Below, one piece after another: positions 27,883 to 35,938 of a stretch of DNA of 64,000 nucleotides; position 1 is the stretch's first letter, and every line of letters starts with the position of its first letter. Source of the DNA: Natrinema salsiterrestre (GTDB lineage: Archaea > Halobacteriota > Halobacteria > Halobacteriales > Natrialbaceae). Location: positions 293,563-357,562 of the forward strand of contig NZ_JAMQOT010000003.1 in the NCBI RefSeq assembly GCF_029502005.1, in the 5' to 3' direction. The position numbers and the translations under genes were made by a program. Below the pieces are notes generated by a model that was not told the DNA's origin, did no database searches, and saw only the letters and a program-made list of their open reading frames with translations.

Positions 27883-28335
27883 TCAGACGTCGAAGACGAC
27901 GTAGGCTTCCCACTCCCCGTCCCCGGTTCGCTCGAGGCGCATCTCCGAGTACGTCACCGCCTTCACCTCTCGGGCGTCGATCTCGGCGAGGGGAACGCCG
28001 CGGGCGCTCGCCTCGAGGCGCCACTCGACGGGTTCATCACCGTGGCCGGGACCGTCGTCTGAGCCGGTCGTCTCGATCGATTCGACCCGATTGCCGACGG
28101 GCAATTCAGCTCGAACGTCCCGCAGATAGACCAGTTCGTCGAGGTAATCGAACAACAGCGCCTCGCGGTTCTCGGCCGTCACGGAGAGCGAAAAGCGCTC
28201 CCCGACACCGGCCGGTATCTCGTCGCAGGAGGCGGCGGCGAGGCCGTCGGCTACCGCCGCGAAGGTCGCCTCGAGCGAGTCGCCGGTCGCCGACACTGCC
28301 ACGTCGGCGGTGTGATCGCGTAGTTCGAACCCCAT
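27883..28335 (-). CDS. Archease, RtcB ligase activator
   Basis: A 150-residue archease (DUF101 family) starting GFELRDHTADVAV, with the conserved His-Thr-Ala-Asp metal site and the C-terminal EVKAVTYSEMRLER block and Asp-Val end. Archease speeds RtcB turnover and allows use of other nucleotides. The protein has an insertion rich in Gly/Asp near residues 90-100, typical of halophilic versions. Its position upstream of rtcB supports the pairing. Confidence 0.93.
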   Translation of the reverse strand: MGFELRDHTADVAVSATGDSLEATFAAVADGLAAASCDEIPAGVGERFSLSVTAENREALLFDYLDELVYLRDVRAELPVGNRVESIETTGSDDGPGHGDEPVEWRLEASARGVPLAEIDAREVKAVTYSEMRLERTGDGEWEAYVVFDV

Positions 28336-28419
28336 GTGGCGGTCCCTTGTCGGGCCGAGTCCCTATGTCCGTCGTTTCAGGTCCGACGGTTTCTCTGAGA
28401 GGTCCGATTATAGACATAG

Positions 28420-28493
28420 TAGCCGCTGCAAGTCAATGCACACCTGATCGCACGACAGCTGTGCAATCAGTGTGTAAATAGTTGCAGTGGCTA
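28420..28493. repeat. 74-base imperfect palindrome, possible MITE or mobile-element relic
   Basis: TAGCCGCTGCAA at 28420-28431 pairs with TTGCAGTGGCTA at 28482-28493 with one G-T wobble. Inside it ACACCTGAT (28440-28448) partly pairs with ATCAGTGTGT (28466-28475), and a GCAC/GTGC core (28450-28453, 28461-28464) closes it. The element is AT-richer than its surroundings and has TTATA-type flanks on both sides. It looks like the paired ends of a very short non-autonomous element, or a large operator, in the intergenic space before the GNAT gene. Confidence 0.5.
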
Positions 28494-28586
28494 TTATAAA
28501 TCGTCTCGAACATGTCGATCGCGTCTGACGTTCCGCAGCGTCGACTGCCGGTGGAATTATATTGACGACGATGGTAGGTCGTGGTA

Positions 28587-29063
28587 GTGAGCGTCAACAT
28601 CGACAGTCGCGTCGTCGCGCCGGGGAGCGACGACTTCGTCGACGAAGCCTGGCAGCTGAAGGAGGAGATAAATCGTCAGGAGGGTGTGCTCAAGCAGCGG
28701 TACGATTTCTTTACTGACGCCTATCGTCGGTCGAAAGTACACTGTTACGTTCAGGACGATGACCTCATCGGATTCGCCGCGGTTCGACGTGACGGCTACA
28801 TTCTCTTTCTGGCAGTCGATCCGGAGTTCCGCGGCAACGATATCGGCAAGCGCCTCGTCGCCCACGTCGCGGACGATCACGACACGATCACGTGTCACGC
28901 GCGGACGAGCAACGAGAACGCCTTGCAGTTCTACGAACACCTCGGCTTCGAGATCAAGCGCCGGATCGACGACTACTACGAGGACGGCGGCGACGCGTAC
29001 TACCTGAAACTCGGCTCCGACGTCGGCATCGCCGACCGGATTTCGGATCTGATTCGTCGGTAA
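28587..29063 (+). CDS. GNAT family N-acetyltransferase (RimI-like)
   Basis: A 158-residue acetyl-CoA-dependent acetyltransferase. The core is ILFLAVDPEFRGNDIGKRLV, with the acetyl-CoA binding Q/R-x-x-G-x-G/A type loop, then CHARTSNENALQFYEHLGFE, the usual motif B. Protein N-termini or small amines are possible substrates. Two GTG starts (28581, 28587) are close together. A TATA-like GAATTATATTG at 28554-28564 would place the transcript start near 28585, which favours 28587. Confidence 0.82.
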   Translation: MSVNIDSRVVAPGSDDFVDEAWQLKEEINRQEGVLKQRYDFFTDAYRRSKVHCYVQDDDLIGFAAVRRDGYILFLAVDPEFRGNDIGKRLVAHVADDHDTITCHARTSNENALQFYEHLGFEIKRRIDDYYEDGGDAYYLKLGSDVGIADRISDLIRR

Positions 29064-29089
29064 CGAGCGGTTCGCGGTCTCGGCGGCCC

Positions 29090-29638
29090 TCACCGAGTCG
29101 GTGGGTCGTCCCGCTCGTTCCGGACGGTTCCCTCGACGAACGCTCGACGGAGAACCGTCAGCAGCAGGTACGTTTCGTACTTCTGGCTCCGACAGTGCGC
29201 ACAGGGCGCCATCTCGTCGGCGATCCGATCTATGGTTTCGCCGTACTCCGCTTCGAGGTCAGCCACGAGAGCGGCCACGTCGGGTGCGAGAGCGTGGGCC
29301 ATTTCCCCGATATCGTCCCGCGCGTCGTCGGGAAGCGCGTACGAGAGAACGATCGTGTTCGCACGGTAGTACTTCGTCGTCCCGCCGTTTTGCTCCTCGA
29401 GTCGGGCGACCTCGACGAGACCCGCGTCGCGGAGTTCGTTGACGTGGTGACGAACCGTATTGAGCGTCCGGTCGTAGCCCCGCCCTTCCAGGTCGTCGTC
29501 GATCTCCGTCACGGAGAGGGCCTCTTCGGCGAGCATGTCGAGGATCATCGCACGGACCGGTTCGTCGACGGCGCTCGAGACGTTCGTGTCCCGGACCGCG
29601 ATGTCGTCGATCGTCACGTCCGACGTGAATTCGGGCAT
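29090..29638 (-). CDS. ArsR-like winged-helix regulator with C-terminal CxxC
   Basis: A 182-residue winged-helix protein. The DNA-binding part covers residues about 20-95 (VDEPVRAMILDMLAEEALSV, then LNTVRHHVNELRDAGLVEV). The remainder is helical and carries APCAHCRSQKYE with Cys146 and Cys149 plus His148, a plausible metal or redox sensing site. It is divergent from the metallochaperone/ATPase operon and shares its 159-base upstream region, so it probably controls that operon. Metal specificity is not evident. Confidence 0.8.
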   Translation of the reverse strand: MPEFTSDVTIDDIAVRDTNVSSAVDEPVRAMILDMLAEEALSVTEIDDDLEGRGYDRTLNTVRHHVNELRDAGLVEVARLEEQNGGTTKYYRANTIVLSYALPDDARDDIGEMAHALAPDVAALVADLEAEYGETIDRIADEMAPCAHCRSQKYETYLLLTVLRRAFVEGTVRNERDDPPTR

Positions 29639-29754
29639 CGGTTACCCGGTCGTTGGGCCGCGACCCGTATAAGTCGCTCAGACCGCGCGACCGTCTAGAC
29701 GAGTCGTTTGACCGGTGGAATCGACCGTGATGGAATTCAAACAAGTCATCTTAG

Positions 29755-29765
29755 TTATATATTTA
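29755..29765 (+). promoter_or_regulatory. TATA box of the metal-transport operon
   Basis: TTATATATTTA centred about 38 bases upstream of the ATG at 29798, in an AT-rich patch in otherwise GC-rich DNA. It is the probable core promoter of the chaperone-ATPase-FmdE operon and would be the site where the divergent regulator acts. I see no clear long dyad next to it. Confidence 0.6.
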
Positions 29766-29797
29766 CGGACGGGGCACGGAGGCCTATTCGAGACGCA

Positions 29798-30013
29798 ATG
29801 ACCCGAACCGAAGAATACCGCGTGACCGACTTCGACTGCCCGACGTGTGCGAGCAACGTCGAACGATCGCTTTCGAAAACTGACGGCGTCGAGCGCGTCG
29901 AAGTCCATTACACGACCGGACGCGTCGAAATCGAGTACGACGAGGGCACCGTCGATCCCGACGTCTTCGAACGGACGATCTCGAACCAGGGGTATACGCC
30001 CCGGGAACGGTGA
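29798..30013 (+). CDS. Stand-alone HMA-domain metallochaperone (71 aa)
   Basis: A 71-residue ferredoxin-like heavy-metal-associated domain. The metal loop is DFDCPTCAS with Cys14 and Cys17, followed by VERSLSKTDGVERVEVHYTTG and the final strand of the fold. It should hand a soft metal ion to the P-type ATPase encoded six bases downstream, which itself lacks an N-terminal HMA domain. The ligand loop CPTC differs from the more common copper CxGC/CxHC. Confidence 0.85.
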   Translation: MTRTEEYRVTDFDCPTCASNVERSLSKTDGVERVEVHYTTGRVEIEYDEGTVDPDVFERTISNQGYTPRER

Positions 30014-30019
30014 CGGCCA

Positions 30020-31969
30020 GTGAATCTCAACCGGTACTTCCGGAAACACCGACAGCCGGTCATCGTCGCCGCCAGCGGCCTGCTCCTCGCGGGTGGCTGG
30101 AGCCTCGGCTACGCCCGCGACCTCGATCAGGCAAGCGCGGTCCTCGTGATCCTCGCGGCGGTCGTCGGCGGGTACGACGTCGCGAAGAAGGCCTCCTATA
30201 CGCTACGCAGCGGCACCGTCGGCATCAACACACTCGTCACCCTGGCCGCGATCGGCGCGATCGTCATCGGCGAGTACTGGGAGGCCGGCGCCGTCGTCTT
30301 CCTGTTCGCGCTCGGGAACTACCTCGAGGCGCGGACGATGAGCAAGACTCGAAGCGCGCTCCGGGAGCTCCTCGAGATGACACCGGACACGGCGATCGTT
30401 CGCCGGAACGGGGAAGCCCTCGAGGTACCGGCTCGCGAGGTCGATCCGGGCGAGACCGTGATCGTCAAGCCCGGCGCGAAGGTCCCCGTCGACGGCGAGG
30501 TCGCCGACGGCGAGAGTGCGATCGATCAGGCCCCCGTCACCGGCGAAAGCGCGCCCGTCCACAAATCGACCGGCGACGAGGTTTACGCCGGGACGATCAA
30601 TCGGGAGGGCGCACTCGAGGTCGTCGCCACCGACACCGGCTCGGACACGACGCTCGAGCGGATCGTCCGCCGGGTCGAGGAGGCCCAGGAGGCGAAAGCG
30701 CCGACGGAGACGATCATCGAGCGCTTCGCGAAATACTACACGCCCGCGATCGTCGTGCTGGCGGTCGGGACGTACGCGAGTACCGGGAACGCCATCGTGT
30801 CGCTGACGCTGCTCGTCATCGGCTGTCCCGGGGCGCTCGTCATCGGCCCGCCGGTCAGCATCGTCAGCGCCATCGGCAACGCCGCGCGCTCGGGCGTGCT
30901 CATGAAAGGCGGTGAGCACCTCGAGACGGCCGGCAAGATCGACCTCGTCGCGTTCGACAAGACCGGGACCCTGACGAGAGGCGAGACGACCGTCTCGCAC
31001 GTCGAGGGGTTCGGTACCGCCGACGACGAGGTGCTCCGCTACGCGGCTATCGCGGAGAAGAAGAGCGAACACCACCTCGCAGACGCCGTTCTCGAGGCTG
31101 CCGGGGCGGGTGACGGAGCCGGTACTGCCCACGCCACTGACGGCGGTGAGTCGACCGGCACGAGACGTCCCTCGTCGGAGCACCGCACCGACGGCGGCGC
31201 GGTCGTCGAACGGCCGACGATTCCCGATCCCGACGAGTTCGAAGTCGTCGCCGGGAAGGGCGTCGTCGCCCGGGACGACGGCCGTCGGATCCTCGTCGGC
31301 AACCGCGCGCTCCTCGAAAACCATGATATCGACGTTCCGACCCGGATCACCGACCGCCTTCGCGAACGCGAGGCGTCCGGTGAGACCGCGGTTCACGTCG
31401 TTCTCGACGGGAAGGTCGTCGGTATCGTTTCGCTCCGGGACGAACTCCGTCCCGCCGCGGCCGGCGTCGTGGCGGCACTGAACGACGCCGGCGTCCGCAC
31501 GGTGATGCTGACCGGCGACAACGAGCGAACGGCACGCAGCGTCGCCGAAACAGTCGATATTGACGACTACCGGGCGGCACTACTGCCCGATGAGAAACAG
31601 GACGCCATCCGGTCGTTTCAAGACGAGGGCCGCGTCGTGGCGATGGTCGGCGACGGCATCAACGACGCGCCCTCGCTGGCGACCGCCGACGTCGGCATCG
31701 CGATGGGTGCCGCCGGAACCGACACCGCGATCGAGACGGCGGACATGGCGCTGATGGCGGACGACCTGGAACGCATTCCCTATGCCGTGACGCTCAGCAA
31801 GGCGACCCGCTGGAACGTCTTCGAGAACGTCGCCGTCGCCGTGGCGACGGTCGCCCTGCTGCTGGCCGGCGTCTTCGCGGGCTACGTCCACATGGCGGGC
31901 GGCATGCTCGTCCACATCGGAAGCGTGCTACTGGTCATCCTCAACGGGATGCGGCTGCTGCGGCACTGA
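30020..31969 (+). CDS. P1B-type heavy-metal ATPase with CPG membrane motif
   Basis: A 649-residue heavy-metal translocating P-type ATPase. Actuator loop TGES is at residues 174-177, the phosphorylated Asp is D313 in DKTGTLT, and the hinge is GDGINDAPS (about 544-552). The membrane metal-binding motif is Cys269-Pro-Gly (IGCPGALVIGPP) instead of CPC, CPH or SPC. The nucleotide-domain motif reads SEHHLA (His351-His352) instead of SEHPLA. A disordered Gly/Thr/Ser insert lies near residues 362-395. There is no N-terminal HMA domain; one is supplied by the preceding gene. Start codon GTG. It probably exports a divalent or soft metal; the metal is not assignable. Confidence 0.9.
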   Translation: MNLNRYFRKHRQPVIVAASGLLLAGGWSLGYARDLDQASAVLVILAAVVGGYDVAKKASYTLRSGTVGINTLVTLAAIGAIVIGEYWEAGAVVFLFALGNYLEARTMSKTRSALRELLEMTPDTAIVRRNGEALEVPAREVDPGETVIVKPGAKVPVDGEVADGESAIDQAPVTGESAPVHKSTGDEVYAGTINREGALEVVATDTGSDTTLERIVRRVEEAQEAKAPTETIIERFAKYYTPAIVVLAVGTYASTGNAIVSLTLLVIGCPGALVIGPPVSIVSAIGNAARSGVLMKGGEHLETAGKIDLVAFDKTGTLTRGETTVSHVEGFGTADDEVLRYAAIAEKKSEHHLADAVLEAAGAGDGAGTAHATDGGESTGTRRPSSEHRTDGGAVVERPTIPDPDEFEVVAGKGVVARDDGRRILVGNRALLENHDIDVPTRITDRLREREASGETAVHVVLDGKVVGIVSLRDELRPAAAGVVAALNDAGVRTVMLTGDNERTARSVAETVDIDDYRAALLPDEKQDAIRSFQDEGRVVAMVGDGINDAPSLATADVGIAMGAAGTDTAIETADMALMADDLERIPYAVTLSKATRWNVFENVAVAVATVALLLAGVFAGYVHMAGGMLVHIGSVLLVILNGMRLLRH

Positions 31970-31998
31970 CGACGCCCACTGCGATCACACGTCCGACA

Positions 31999-32658
31999 AT
32001 GACTCAATCCACCCACGAAACCGACCGAACGAACTGGACCGTCGACTACACCGACGTCGAGCCGATCCGACTGCGAGACCCCGTTGCAGAAGCGCTCGCC
32101 GTCCTCCAGCCCGGCGACCCGTTCGTCGTCACGTACAGGGACGTCGTCAAAATAGCCGGCCACTCCTGTCCCACGGCGGCCGGTGCGTACCGAATCGCTC
32201 AGGATGGGCTCGAAGCACTCTATCCGGACGAACTCCCCGTCCGCGGCGAGGTCGCCGTGCTCGCGGGCGGGCCGCGAACCGATCCGAGTTACGGCGTCAC
32301 GTCGCGACTGATCTCGTACGTGACGGGTGCCGCCGGCGAGGACGGATTCGGCGGTCTGGCCGGAGGCCACGGCGGCCGAACGGACCTGCTGCGGTTCGGG
32401 GCCATCGGCACGGCGGGCATCACGTACGAGTTCACGCGAACCGATACGGACGAGACGGTCCGCGTCACGTACGACACCTCGAAGATTCCGGACGCCGGAC
32501 CGGCCACGCGACACCTCCCGTCGCTGATCGACGGCGAGGCGACCGCGGACGAACGCGCGGCCTTCGCCGAGGCCTGGCACGGCCGGGTCGAGCGGATCTT
32601 GCGCGGTGACGGGTTCGTCACGGTCGACGGATCTACGAAGCGGAGCGCCGACGGATAA
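31999..32658 (+). CDS. FmdE-like domain protein
   Basis: A 219-residue protein whose region around residues 45-85 (VVKIAGHSCPTAAGAYRIAQ) matches the GHxCP pattern of the FmdE family, named after a formylmethanofuran dehydrogenase subunit. His55 and Cys57 are likely metal ligands. A Gly/His-rich LAGGHGGRTD segment near residue 121 may add another. Haloarchaea lack methanogenesis, so the name describes only the fold. It starts 29 bases after the ATPase stop and is probably in the same operon, suggesting a metal-related role. Confidence 0.7.
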   Translation: MTQSTHETDRTNWTVDYTDVEPIRLRDPVAEALAVLQPGDPFVVTYRDVVKIAGHSCPTAAGAYRIAQDGLEALYPDELPVRGEVAVLAGGPRTDPSYGVTSRLISYVTGAAGEDGFGGLAGGHGGRTDLLRFGAIGTAGITYEFTRTDTDETVRVTYDTSKIPDAGPATRHLPSLIDGEATADERAAFAEAWHGRVERILRGDGFVTVDGSTKRSADG

Positions 32659-32743
32659 CCGTCGTCGACCCGTCGGTCCCGTCCGGACTCACACGGTCAG
32701 TCCAATACAATTATACCCGACCCACGATGAGTAGGCGAAGCGT

Positions 32744-33919
32744 ATGGAAGAGCGAACGAGGGCCTACCTCCGCGGGAGATTTCGGGACTACTATCGGCGG
32801 ACTGAGCTCACGCCGCCGCCCGCGGCAAACGAACGCGAGTGGGGATTCATCCCCTGGACCGAGGGACCAGACACGACGATGGTCCGCCACCGTTCGCTGC
32901 TCGAGCTGGGCGATCTCTCGGAGTTCCTCGTCCGAAAGCGCCCGCGACACGTCTACTTCTCCGCGGGGCGCTTTCGCGACCCCGGCGCGAGCTCGATGAA
33001 CGAGAAGGACTGGCAGTCCGCGGATCTCGTCTTCGACCTCGACGCCGACCACCTCCCGAGCGTCACGCTCGGCGAGGACAGCTACGGGGAGATGCTCGCG
33101 AAGTGTAAGGACGCCCTCTTCCGGCTGCTCGACTTCCTCGCGGACGACTTCGCCTTCGAAGACCTCGAGATCGTCTTCTCGGGCGGCCGCGGCTATCACG
33201 TCCACGTCCGCGACGAGAACGTCCTGCACTTAGAGCGGGAGCACCGCCGCGAGATCGTCGACTACGTCCGCGGCATCGGCCTCGAGTTCGACGACCTGAT
33301 CGAGACCGAGACCGTCGCCGGGCTCGGACGGAAGACCCCGACGCAACGTCGCACGCTACAGATCGAAGGCGGCTGGGGCGCTCGGACGCACGACCACTTC
33401 ATGGGGTTCGTCGACGAGTTGCTCGAACTGGAGGAAGACGCCGCCCTCGAGCGCCTCCAGGCGTTCGACGGCATCGGCGAGGGGAAAGCGACGGCGACCC
33501 TCAACGCGGCCCGCAACAACCGCGAGGAGCTCGAGGCGGGCAACGTCACCGTCCACACTGCGATCGCGCAACTCGCGGAACGGTTCGCGAGCACGGCCGT
33601 CGAGCGGGACAACGCGCCGATCGACGAACCGGTCACGACGGACACGAACCGACTGATTCGGCTCCCGGGCAGTCTGCACGGCGGGAGCGGGTTGAAAACG
33701 GTCCGCCTCGAGCGCGACGAGATCGCGGACTTCGACCCCCTGATCGACGCCGTCCCGGAGACCTTCGTCGGCCACGAGATTACCGTCGACGTGAGCGACG
33801 GCGGCGAGGTCGAGCTGAACGGAGATGCGTTTTCGGTGTCCGAGGGCGTCCAATCGCTTCCCGAGTACGTCGCCGTGTTCCTGATGGCACGCGGTCGAGC
33901 CGAGAAAGAAAAGGAGTGA
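32744..33919 (+). CDS. priS: DNA primase small (catalytic) subunit
   Basis: A 391-residue archaeal/eukaryotic primase catalytic subunit, making RNA/DNA primers at replication forks. DLVFDLDADHLP carries the catalytic aspartates, VFSGGRGYHVHV is the conserved nucleotide-binding motif, and RLPGSLHGGSGL lies near the C-terminus. It partners with PriL, not found in this window. It is followed 178 bases later by the GINS gene, an adjacency kept in many euryarchaea. Confidence 0.95.
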   Translation: MEERTRAYLRGRFRDYYRRTELTPPPAANEREWGFIPWTEGPDTTMVRHRSLLELGDLSEFLVRKRPRHVYFSAGRFRDPGASSMNEKDWQSADLVFDLDADHLPSVTLGEDSYGEMLAKCKDALFRLLDFLADDFAFEDLEIVFSGGRGYHVHVRDENVLHLEREHRREIVDYVRGIGLEFDDLIETETVAGLGRKTPTQRRTLQIEGGWGARTHDHFMGFVDELLELEEDAALERLQAFDGIGEGKATATLNAARNNREELEAGNVTVHTAIAQLAERFASTAVERDNAPIDEPVTTDTNRLIRLPGSLHGGSGLKTVRLERDEIADFDPLIDAVPETFVGHEITVDVSDGGEVELNGDAFSVSEGVQSLPEYVAVFLMARGRAEKEKE

Positions 33920-34097
33920 TCGGTATCGAGACCGAGGGACCGGTTACCGTCCGATAGTCGTCGGCTCGTCGGGCTGACCGATGCCCGAGAGTGAGCGACC
34001 GTCGCGCCGACGACGATATGTTTACAACCCCGGAGACTGTTCACTCCGGTCAGGAGTTCCGCCGACCGTCCCGCCGGAACGGGGAGTGAGCAAAGCA

Positions 34098-35117
34098 ATG
34101 AATCTAGACGAACTGCGTTCGGTCCAGAGCAAGGAGCGCCAGAAGGATAGCCTCCAGAACCTGCGCCCCTCGTTCTACCAGGAGGTCGGCGAGTACATCG
34201 CCGATCTCGAGGACGAACGCGACCGCGTGGCCGAGCAGGCCGAGGACCCCTTTTCCGAACCCGAGGTCGGGCAGCTGACCGACGAGATCGAGACCGCCAA
34301 GGACGTGGTCGAAGCGATCTACGAGCGCCGGATGGGGAAACTCGTCAAGCAGGCCAGCCTCGCCGCGGCCGGCATGCCGGCCAACGACGAAGGCCTCACC
34401 GCCGAAGAGTCCGACCTCTTCGACGACCTCGTCGACCGTATCGGATCGAACAAGAGCCGCGTGCTGGACGTACTCGAGGGCGTCACGGATCCGGACGCCG
34501 GGCCGGGTCCGAACACGGATTCGGCGGCCGGCTCCGATCCCGCCGCGGCCGAGACGCGCGGGGATCCCGAGTCGGTTCCCGGCCACCCATCAGCGGATAC
34601 CACGGCTTCCGACGACCCGCCGCCGGCACCGCCCGAGGAGCCGTCACCGGGCGACCCTTCCTCGGCGGAGGCGGAACCGGACCCGGAGGACTCGAGCGGC
34701 GTCTCTCCAGCGGACGTCATGGGCGGCGACAAACCGTCGGTCGGCGCGACTGACGGGACCGGAACCGGCCGACCCGATGGGACCGAGCGACCGAGCGGGG
34801 ACATCGACGAACCGTCTCCTCGGTCCGCGGACGGCGATGCCGTCGATGCTGCGGACCCGGCGCAACCGAGCTCCGACGGGTCGGACCGCGACGCCGACTC
34901 AGCAGTCTCGGACCCCGACGACGGTTCCGGACCCGACGAGCCACACGACTCGTCCGCCGACGTCGATCGCACGACCGTCAGAATCACCGCCGATATCGGC
35001 TCCATTCTCGGCGTCGACGATCGAGAGTACACCCTGTCGAGCGACGACGTGGTCACGCTGCCGGAAGCAAACGCCGCCCCGCTCCTCGAGCGGGAGGCCG
35101 CCGAACGGCTCGAGTGA
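34098..35117 (+). CDS. GINS complex protein (Gins51-type)
   Basis: A 339-residue replication protein of the GINS complex, which links MCM helicase to the replisome. The helical A domain covers residues 1-135 (MNLDELRSVQSKERQKDSL, then LRPSFYQEVGEYIADLE). The small beta B domain is at the C-terminus (VRITADIGSILGVDDREYTL). Between them is a linker of about 150 residues rich in Asp, Ser, Pro and Gly with no predicted fold. The start MNLDEL was chosen because the upstream part of the frame is unlike the family. Confidence 0.85.
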   Translation: MNLDELRSVQSKERQKDSLQNLRPSFYQEVGEYIADLEDERDRVAEQAEDPFSEPEVGQLTDEIETAKDVVEAIYERRMGKLVKQASLAAAGMPANDEGLTAEESDLFDDLVDRIGSNKSRVLDVLEGVTDPDAGPGPNTDSAAGSDPAAAETRGDPESVPGHPSADTTASDDPPPAPPEEPSPGDPSSAEAEPDPEDSSGVSPADVMGGDKPSVGATDGTGTGRPDGTERPSGDIDEPSPRSADGDAVDAADPAQPSSDGSDRDADSAVSDPDDGSGPDEPHDSSADVDRTTVRITADIGSILGVDDREYTLSSDDVVTLPEANAAPLLEREAAERLE

Positions 35118-35202
35118 GGCGATCGGGGTCTCGGTTTCGGCCCCGCGGACAGCTGTCGTGTGAAACCGTAACGCATACATTACCCGTCGCTAACTCGCAT
35201 TC

Positions 35203-35676
35203 ATGCTCGACGCCGGCGACGAGGCACCTGAGTTCGAACTGCAAAACCAACACGGCGAGACGGTCCGCCGCTCCGATTTCGACGGGCAGCGGCTCGTCGT
35301 CTACTTCTATCCCCGCGCCAACACGGACGGCTGTACGACCGAGGCCTGCGAGTTCAACGATGCACTCCCGGAACTCGACGAACTCGACGCCGCAGTCGTC
35401 GGCATCAGCGACGATCCCGTCGACGACATCGCCGACTTCGCGGCCGACTACGACCTCGAGTTCGATCTGCTCTCGGACGAGTTCGGCGAAGTCGCGACCC
35501 TGTACGAATCCTACGGCGAGAAACGCATGTTCGGGAACACTTTCGACGGCGTCTTCCGGAACACCTACGTCGTCGGCCCGGACGGACGGATCGAGGCGGT
35601 CTACGAAGGTGTTTCGCCCGAGGGCCACGCCGACGAGGTGCTCGCGGACCTCCAGCCGGCGGACATCGCCCACTGA
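35203..35676 (+). CDS. bcp: Thioredoxin-dependent peroxiredoxin (Bcp/PrxQ type)
   Basis: A 157-residue peroxiredoxin reducing peroxides. VVYFYPRANTDGCTTEACEF carries the peroxidatic Cys in DGCT and a resolving Cys five residues later, the PrxQ arrangement. The residue before the Gly, normally Pro in the TPGCT motif, is Asp here. NTFDGVFRNTYVVGPDGRI is the conserved C-terminal part. It stands alone, 85 bases after the GINS gene. Confidence 0.9.
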   Translation: MLDAGDEAPEFELQNQHGETVRRSDFDGQRLVVYFYPRANTDGCTTEACEFNDALPELDELDAAVVGISDDPVDDIADFAADYDLEFDLLSDEFGEVATLYESYGEKRMFGNTFDGVFRNTYVVGPDGRIEAVYEGVSPEGHADEVLADLQPADIAH

Positions 35677-35938
35677 GACGCGAGCCCGGACGAAGCAGAT
35701 TCCTTCAGAAGTCACTTTTTGATACGTACGGATCGATCCGCGGTCTATCGACCGAGCGGACTCGCTTCTCCGCGACCGGCCCGTCTTCGAGTATCGACCG
35801 GTGGTACTCGAGTTCGAACCTGCCGGCGGGAAGACTACTACCGACGATACGCGAATCGTGCGGCGGTCGAAGAATAATGTGAACGGCGGGAGGCGGAACG
35901 CGAACGGCGGCAACGCCGGTCGTCGCCGGGGACAGCCC

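Noticed and set aside
30010..30915. Arg/Gly-rich frame overlapping the P-type ATPase gene
   Set aside because: Out-of-frame reading of the ATPase gene; no family features.
31999..32658. True formylmethanofuran dehydrogenase subunit
   Set aside because: No other fmd/fwd genes are present and haloarchaea lack the pathway; only the domain is shared.
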